A DNA stretch of 64,000 nt. It comes from Hymenopus coronatus. Lineage: Eukaryota; Arthropoda; Insecta; Mantodea; Hymenopodidae. The DNA lies in NCBI GenBank assembly GCA_030762935.1, contig CM060880.1:18407001-18471000 (forward strand), read 5' to 3'. A program made the position numbers and the translations under genes. The notes under the pieces were generated by a model. That model searched no databases and was not told the origin of the DNA. It saw only the letters and a program-made list of their open reading frames with translations. Below are positions 56,970 through 64,000 of this stretch, one piece after another (the first letter of the stretch is position 1; each line of letters begins with the position of its first letter).

Positions 56970-57915
56970 GTAAGTTAGCAATGTGCTACACTAATGATTA
57001 ACATGTGGTGAATCAAAGCAGGTGAGAAGATGAAGGTATTCAGTGTTGTGAAAAGCAACATTGTTATGTTTTCTCCAAGTTAGCATTTGCACTCCTTGCA
57101 TGGACATACACTTCTTCATAGAAGATGAAGAATGAGAGAAAACTGGGGAGATGTTGCAACACTGTGTTTCACTCCACATGGAATTAACAACCATGTGCCA
57201 TTTATAACTTCTTTGATTTCATTGGTGCAAGATGAAACATCTGAGAACAAACAGTGCAAGCAGTGTGTGTTACCTGCGACATGATCAAAGGCAAAATGCA
57301 TGTTAACCATTAGAGTAACATAATAATAAATAATTACTAGACTGAGGATTTATTAGCACTAAAATGCCCAAATTATGTGTGCAATGTGCACTAGAAGTTT
57401 TGAAATTATAGACTTAAATATGCATTAAAACATTGAAAAATGGTTTAAAGATGCCCTTAAATTTAGTTTGTTAAAATTCAGTTGCAAGATTTTAAAGGTT
57501 TCTAGCATTATTTACCTTAACTTTGAAATACTCAGTGAAAGACTAAATTTTATTAAAGTGTATTTAAGAATAAGATTAAAGTTTAAGGACTATTAAGCTG
57601 TTTTACAACATTGCAATTGGTCTCTTCAAGTACATAATTTATCACATTACAGAATTGGAGGTTTATACAATTATTTACCATTTAAAACAGTTGCATATAT
57701 TTGCTACTATTTGCATAATTAACCATTTATAGCATGTTTATGATAAATTTGTATTAATGGTATCATTTATCAAAGCTAGCTTAGATATTACTCATCTATG
57801 TGAAACTCAAAGAATTTTTCTACTGAGCAAAAAGCTTTATCGTTCAGCCAATTGTCCGGAAATGTTTTGGATTTATGATTGGGTAGTGAGGTAATATATA
57901 TTGGAAGTTTGTTAT
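56970..57915. other. Intron after last visible drosha exon: AT-rich
   Basis: No recognised element and no dsRBD-like exon. Confidence 0.4.
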
Positions 57916-57917
57916 AC

Positions 57918-58036
57918 TAGGGTCATCTGATAAGTGCCGGGCCTCTCAATGAAAAAAGCATTTAAACATTTTTTTTTCTTTATTTCTCAACATAATCTCC
58001 AGAAAGGCTAATAAATTTGTCATATTAAGATATTAT
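57918..58036 (-). mobile_element. mariner end fragment (irritans-like family)
   Basis: TA then CTAGGGTCATCTGATAAGTG, CCGGGCCTCTCAATG, and AATCTCCAGAAAGGCTAATA: the 3' end of the family of 19548 and 50602, reversed and truncated against the LINE. Confidence 0.8.
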
Positions 58037-60489
58037 CAATTTCAAAATTTTAGTATGCACCTACTTCCTAAGGGACGACAAATAAGCAGTGTCATTCTAG
58101 TTGGAGTTGAAAAAAATCTTACTTCATATTTTAAAATTATTAAAGAGATGAACAATACAGATATAATAGAAATAATTAAACTAGACATATGGAAAAATAA
58201 ATCTCACTTCAAAATTTATTCTGTTTATAATACCCCAGATCTGGTACAGTAAATTCAAATACAATCATAATTGGAGATTTCAATGCCCATTCAATACTAT
58301 GGGGATATGACAAACCAAACAATTCTGGAAAGATCATAGAAGACCTACTAAATTTAACAACTGAAGTTGTTTACCACAAAAAAGATCCACCAACCTTTAT
58401 CCACTATTCTGGTGCTGGTACCAATCCTGACTTACTTTTAGTATCCTCAGACTTATATTCATCAACTTCCAAACAAATCTTAGAAGATCCAGACTCAGGA
58501 CACAGAACTATAATTGCCACTATTCAGCTTAAAAAGAAAAACTTTAAACCATAAACCTACATGGAACTTTAAAAAAGCAAACTGGAAAGATTTTACAAAT
58601 GAATTAGAAACCAAATTTGAAAAACTAGTAAACGAATCAACAAAATCAGATAAACTAAACAAAGATGTTTGAGATACAATCTTGAAAATAGCAAAAAAAT
58701 ACATATCAAGACGATTTACTAAAAACTACAAACCCTTTTGGAACTCACAACTAGAAAAAATGAAAAAAGAAAGAGACCAGGCTAGAATCACAGCAGAAAA
58801 ATCTAAAGATCCGAGAGAAGTACAAAATTGGAGAAAATTAAGTGCTCAATTCAAAAAAGAAATTACCAACACCAAAAGAGAACATTTTAATAATTTTCTA
58901 CAGAACATGACTATAGAAAAGATGCACAAAAAAACATACAGATTCATACATAACATTCAAAACAAGAAAGACAGTAAAAATATACCTTTAATTTATAATA
59001 ATAAAATAATTACAGATGATAATGAAATAGTTAATAATTTAATAAATACTACACTAATACCTATAAAATATCTGCAAATACCAAAAAAGAACAAAAAATT
59101 ATAAAGAAGAACATTAAAGAATACATGAAATCAACAACTAAACATAAAGATAATATATTTAATCAGGAACTCAATATTAAAGAATTGAACATTGTAATTA
59201 ATAACTTAAAATTGAAAAAATCTCCAGGACCTGATAATATACATACAGAATTCATCAAACATCTGGGAAAAAAAAGCAAAATTAAGACTCCTAAATCTCT
59301 ATAATTTGTCATGGAATACAAAAGTACCAGATGAATGGAAGAAATCTATAATAATACCTATTTTTAAATCAAACAAACCAGCAGAAAATGTTTTAAATTA
59401 TCGTCCAATAGCACTTACCAGCATATTAGCAAAAATCATGGAAAAAAATGATTTCCAATTGTTTAAATTAGTTTCTAGAAAAAAATAACTTAATTTCAAC
59501 TAAACAAGCAGGATTTAGAAAACACCATTCAACAAATGAACAGATTTTAAATCTTAGTCAAGACATTAAAACTGCATTAAATAAAAAAGAAGACACTCTA
59601 GCAATATTTATTGACTTCCAAGGAGCATAGGATCGATTGCATTTGGAGATACAAACTACTTAATAAACTTAGAATTCTAGGAATCCAAGGCAAAATGTTA
59701 CATTGGATCAGTGAATTCATTATTCAATGCTTTATTGCTACCATATATAATAATAAATTATCAAAATATCAACAATCTCACTGTGGTGTACCTCAAGGCA
59801 GTATCCTTAGTACAACACTCTTTTAATATTTGTATCAATGATCTTCCATATCAATTACAAAAAAGAAAATCAAAAGTCTTAATGTTTGCAGATGATGTAG
59901 TCATTTGGAATTCTAAATCAAATGAAAATTAATACACAGAAAACAAATTATCAGCTATTTACACTAAGGAAGATACCAATAAATATTTCCCTTCAACTAA
60001 ATGGAGAAACTCTCACAGAAACACATGAAGCCAAATATTTAGGTATTATTTTTTATACAAAATTAACATGGAAAAAACACATTGAATAATATAATAAAAA
60101 AAAAAAAACAAGGGAAAAATTACCACTATTAAAAAGACTGGCAGGCAAGAAATGGGGAAGCACTTCACAAACTTTAAAACTTTTTACAAGATGTATATTA
60201 AACCAACATTTAAATATTGTGAACAGATACTAATAACTGCAAATATAGAAAAACTTAATATTCTACAAAATCAAATTCTTCGCCTAGTAACTGGAGCTGT
60301 TAAAACTACCCCAGTACTTGCTCTACAAATTTTAACAAATAATCCAAGACTAGAACTTGACATTGAACAAGCAGCCATCTTACAATATGAAAAATTAATC
60401 AGACTTCCTTTTAATGACTAGGAAAAAAGAAAACTATGAGTAAACCTAAAAACTCAACAAAGATTCCTTAATAAAGTCAAAGAAGTCAA

Positions 60490-61082
60490 ACATAGATAGA
60501 TAGATAGGTAGATTTATTATCAGCCTGAAGAAATACAGATTCTATGGCATCGTCAAAATACAATGAAATTTTATTACATTTGAGTTTAAATATATACAAA
60601 AATTGTAAAAGAATAATTCAAAATTAAAAAGAATAATCCAAAATAGTTTTCTGCCAGCGCCAGGCTCCTTCCTACTGCTGCAGAATGGGACCTGTAATGA
60701 CAAACAAAAAGCAGCAATATCTGCACAAGAGAAATATGGTTGCAAAGATAATAATAATATAATAAATAATAATGATTTATAGTTATTTAATTTGCATTCT
60801 GTGGAACAAGTTAGAATTTCTGATTGAAATATTCATTAATAGTTAGTGGTAAATGACTTTTGAGATGGTTCTTAACAGCTGTTCTAAATTTTTTGTGATT
60901 AAGCTCTTTAACACTGGAAGATGGTTGTATAAATTTATACTCTGATGTGATATAGACTTAAGACACCTGGTGAGCCTATGTGTGTTGAGATGTATATTAC
61001 TGCAGGCTCTTGTATTGGTCGTGTAGGGCTGAGTTTCTTTTGAAGAGATCCAAACTTTGATGTATAAAAGAGACCGACTCTA

Positions 61083-61147
<65 letters not shown>

Positions 61148-63315
61148 AGGTAAGGGTAATATCGATAATTCTTTGAATACTATCTTACTATCTGATCGTA
61201 TTGGTACCTGTTTAATGATTTTTACTAATCTTTTCTGAAGCTTAAGTATCTGCAAATTTTTTGAGGATGACCCCCATGCTATTATTCCATATGTGAGCAG
61301 TGAATGGACATATCCATAGTACTCTGACTTTAAGCCCTGCAAGGGCAATACTTTTGAGAGGACTCTTAAATGCATAGCATAGACGGCTGAGTATCCTGCT
61401 TGGATGATGTATGTGTGTTTCCCATGTCAGGTTTGCTTCTGCCCATATGCCCAAGAATTTTGTGGATTCTACTTTGGTAATTTGTACATCATTGAAAGAA
61501 ACTTGCATTGGGTCATGTTCATAATTATGGAACTGTATAAACACAGTTTTTTCGATGTTAAGCTTGAGCTTATTGGTCAATAGTCAGTTTTCTATTTGTT
61601 TTAACACCTTGCTGGTTTTATCCTGCAACTTATTTTTGGCAGGGTCACTAATTGCAATACTCATGTCATCTGCAAATAACACACTTTTTGCTTGAGTAAT
61701 ATTGGGAGGGAGATCGTTTATGTATATAGAAAGAGTAGTGGACCTAATACTGAGCCTTGTGTGACTCCATGCTTTATAATAACATCATTTGATATAGCTG
61801 AAAGTACTTCAACGGACTGACATCTGTTACTTAAATATGTACTAAACCATTCTTCAGCTAATCCCCTCACTCCGCATTTGTTAAGTTTGTGAATCAATAT
61901 TTTATGGTTAACCATGTCAAAAGCTTTGCTAAGGTCTAGAAAGAGCCCAACAGTCTTTTTTTTTTTGTCATCCTGAGCTTTGAATATTGATTCTAAGAAT
62001 GAAAATATAGCATTGCTAATGTTTTTACCTTTACGAAATCCAAACTGAAACTTACTTAAAATGCTGCATGCCTCTAGGAAAGGCCTGTTGTACATTACTC
62101 TTTCAAGTATTTTTGCAAATACTGATAGGAGAGATATTGGGTGATAATTTTGTACACAGTCTTTTTCACCCTTTTTAAAAATTGGGGGAACCTTTGCTGT
62201 TTTTAGAAGTTCTGGAAATATCCCCATAGTCAATGATGCATTTGCAATATCCACCAAGGGAGTTAGGTGGAATGCTGTTTGTTTTACAATATTATCTGGG
62301 ATCTCATCATTTCCACTTGAGTGCTTGTTTTTTTAAGCCTTTAGTTATTGCGATCATTTCTTCTGGTGTTACTGGAGTTAGAAATATAGTTTGGCTATTT
62401 GTCATTTGTGGAGGTAATGAGTATTTGTTACTGTTTGAAAGCCCTCAGTGACCTGACTAAAGTATTCATTAAACATCTCAGCTATTTCTTTGGGATTTTC
62501 AATGTTTTCCCCATTTTTGTTTAGTATGATTTTTTCCAGCTTCCATATAACTTTTGCTTTGTTTTTAGCGTTTGCAATATAGCCCTCATTTGATTTCAAC
62601 TTTGCTATGTGTATGACCTGGTTTAGGATCTTGCAGTAAGATTTATAGTATTTTTGGAGATGCTCATCATTATTCATTTTACACAGGTTGTATAACTGCC
62701 TCTTTCTTCTGCAAGAAATTATTATTCCTTTTGTGAGCCATTTTGGTTCTTTCCTGTTTTGATTATTTGAAATGATCGTTTTGAGTGGAAATGCTACATT
62801 AAAATAGTGCTTGATAGTAGTTTAAAAAACTGATGTTTTGTCATTTGTATCAGTTTTGGTAATTATATATGTCCAGGTTTCTTTTTCTAGCAAATATTCA
62901 AAGTAATGTATGTTGTCTTTGCTGAAAGATCTTTTATAGCTAATTTTGGAGATTTTGAAGGTATATTTCCATTTATTTGCATATGTAGGGACATAGCATT
63001 GTGATCGGAAATTCCTAAGTTTGCATTTTCTACTGTGAATGGGGGAGAGTTATGATTAATTATAATTTGATCCAAACAAGTTTGAGAACTGGAGGTTATA
63101 CGCGTTGGAGTATTCATAGTCTCCATTAGATTGTATGAAAGAAGTAGCGATCTAAATTCACTTACGCTGCTTTCAGCGGATAGGAAATTTATATTGAGGT
63201 CCCCACACAAAATCAGCTGCCTATTTTTGCCCACTAGATCATTTAACAAAATTTCAAAATGTTCAAGAAAGTTATTTATGTAACCACTAGGGGATCTGTA
63301 GGTGCAAACAACTGT
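60490..63315 (-). mobile_element. Nested LINE (CR1/Daphne-like), minus strand
   Basis: Inserted in the RNase H LINE. From 5' (right) to 3': VVCTYRSPSGYINNFLEHFE and LILCGDLNINFL (63300-63180, endonuclease), CLDQIIINHN and GISDHNAMS, the linker AKVIWKLEKIILNKNGENIE (62590-62520), PIFKKGEKDCVQNYHPISLL (62190), FQFGFRKGKNIS, GLFLDLSKAFDMVNHKILIH (61955-61895), GVTQGSVLGPL (61750), VLFADDMSIAIS (61680-61645), STKFLGIWAEANLTWETHIH (61470). It ends with a GATA microsatellite tail at about 60492-60513. 5'-truncated. Stops near 62330, 61590 and frame changes near 61300 and 61080-61145 disable it. Confidence 0.88.
61085..61144. repeat. (AT)n microsatellite inside the nested LINE
   Basis: About 60 bp of uninterrupted AT dinucleotides, giving a false IYIYIY coding stretch on the minus strand. 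Confidence 0.9.
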
Positions 63316-64000
63316 GAATTTAAAATTACATTAAAACTTCCTTACTTAAAAGAAAACATACAAACAAATGCTAACCCGTTAGAACTATTTGATATTGAAC
63401 ACTATCTACACTTAGCTGAAGAATTTACAAAATCTGAAATCTCATTGTGTGTTCTGAAACAAATGATACTAGAAATAATAAATTTAAGATACCCTACCAA
63501 TGAATGGCTACATGTTTATACTGACGGTTCTAGCTTACCAATTAATAGTGGTACTGGTGCAGGTCTCTTCTCTTTCTGCATAAGATTAAGTAAATACTAC
63601 AAATTTTGATGGAGAGATTTCAGCAATACTTCAGAGCTTACAAAACCTACTATATCAGGTAAATAAATTTGAAAAAGGTGTAATATTATCTGACTCTAAA
63701 GCAGCTATTATATCCATAACATCTGATGTAACACCTAATAACTTAAATATTGCAGAATGCCTCAAAATCATAAAACAACTAATGAATTTAAATAAAAGAT
63801 TAATACTTCAATGGATACCAGCACATTGCGGAATACAGGGTAATGAAACAGCTGACTTTCTAGCCAAGAAAGGTAGTAAAATTACATCAAATTCATCTGA
63901 TCCAATAAGTTATGACTCTAACAAAAGAATCATTATATCAACATATGATAACTAAATTAAAGAAGATAATATATTATAAACAAAAGGAAAACCATGGGAA

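Larger units (their letters stand above)
58040..64000 (+). mobile_element. Non-LTR retrotransposon with RNase H (I-superfamily-like LINE)
   Basis: A LINE in + orientation, split by another LINE (about 60490-63315) and running past the window. Endonuclease: TIIIGDFNAHSILWGYDKP (58260-58320), DPDSGHRTI. RT: LKLKKSPGPDNIHTEFI (59215), PIFKSNKPAENVLNYRPIAL (59360-59415), TKQAGFRKHHSTNEQILNL, VPQGSILS (59790), VLMFADDVVIWNS (59880-59920). RNase H: WLHVYTDGSS (63505), VILSDSKAAI (63685) and WIPAHCGIQGNETADFLAKK (63810-63870). Several frameshifts and stops make it a pseudogene. Confidence 0.88.

Noticed and set aside
60935..61375. A 146-residue protein with a long IYIYIY run.
   Set aside because: The repeat is the (AT)n microsatellite inside a dead LINE; the flanking residues are shifted LINE frames.
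56970..64000. Search for the drosha dsRNA-binding domain exon (QQAEM..AA-type motif).
   Set aside because: Nothing with splice sites and dsRBD residues was found; the exon most likely lies beyond the window.
1..64000. CRISPR array, bacterial operons, riboswitches or phage-type systems.
   Set aside because: Spliced host gene, SINEs and eukaryotic transposons throughout; no regularly spaced short repeats and no operon-like run of genes.

Overview
The window is eukaryotic nuclear DNA, most likely from an insect or another arthropod with a large, AT-rich, repeat-filled genome. The evidence is GT-AG introns of about 2-11 kb, tRNA-derived SINEs, several mariner families, a Tigger, piggyBac-like ends, Penelope-like fragments and LINEs with EEP/RT/RNase H domains. 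I cannot name the species. Coordinates were counted by hand and may be off by a few bases, more at the edges of decayed repeats.

The only host gene I can support is drosha, the nuclear RNase III of the Microprocessor, on the + strand. Nine consecutive exons lie at 2339-2472, 8260-8369, 19265-19485, 26853-26984, 35515-35658, 42781-42884, 45377-45482, 52654-52815 and 56809-56969. They join without a frame break (1274 nt, about 424 codons). They encode the stretch from just before RNase III domain a through domain b to just before the dsRNA-binding domain. The 5' part of the gene lies before the window, and the dsRBD exons probably lie after it. The four acidic positions expected to be kept in Drosha domain b and the three expected in domain a are all present, so the gene looks functional.

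Everything else is intronic or flanking mobile DNA. 1-1590: decayed Ty3/gypsy pol. Intron 1: piggyBac-like remnant, two copies of an unclassified ~1.1 kb repeat (called R1 here), a SINE. Intron 2: a Tigger with nested Penelope pieces, a CR1/Daphne-like LINE, a second RT remnant, a MITE. Intron 3: an irritans-like mariner carrying two hairpin insertions, a Tc1-like remnant, R1, MITE, a GC-rich SINE with 13-bp target duplication. Intron 4: SINEs, a ~4.2 kb near-perfect palindrome, a non-autonomous piggyBac. Intron 5: mariner-like elements, SINEs, LINE tails. Introns 6-7: another mariner family, R1, a 1.6 kb TIR element, a second irritans-like mariner. Intron 8: SINEs, a Penelope end, a DDE transposase remnant. 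57.9-64 kb: an RNase H-bearing LINE with another LINE nested inside it on the opposite strand.

The most interesting signal is a group of hairpin insertions: long inverted repeats plus a one-sided unpaired tail, flanked by 10-16 bp target duplications. Their outer motif matches the 3' end of a Penelope-like element whose GIY-YIG domain is in the window, and several have hammerhead-ribozyme-like cores at the apex. One such fold-back sits at the exact centre of the ~2 kb-armed palindrome. As a result the drosha pre-mRNA would itself contain a very long double-stranded hairpin as well as several short ones.
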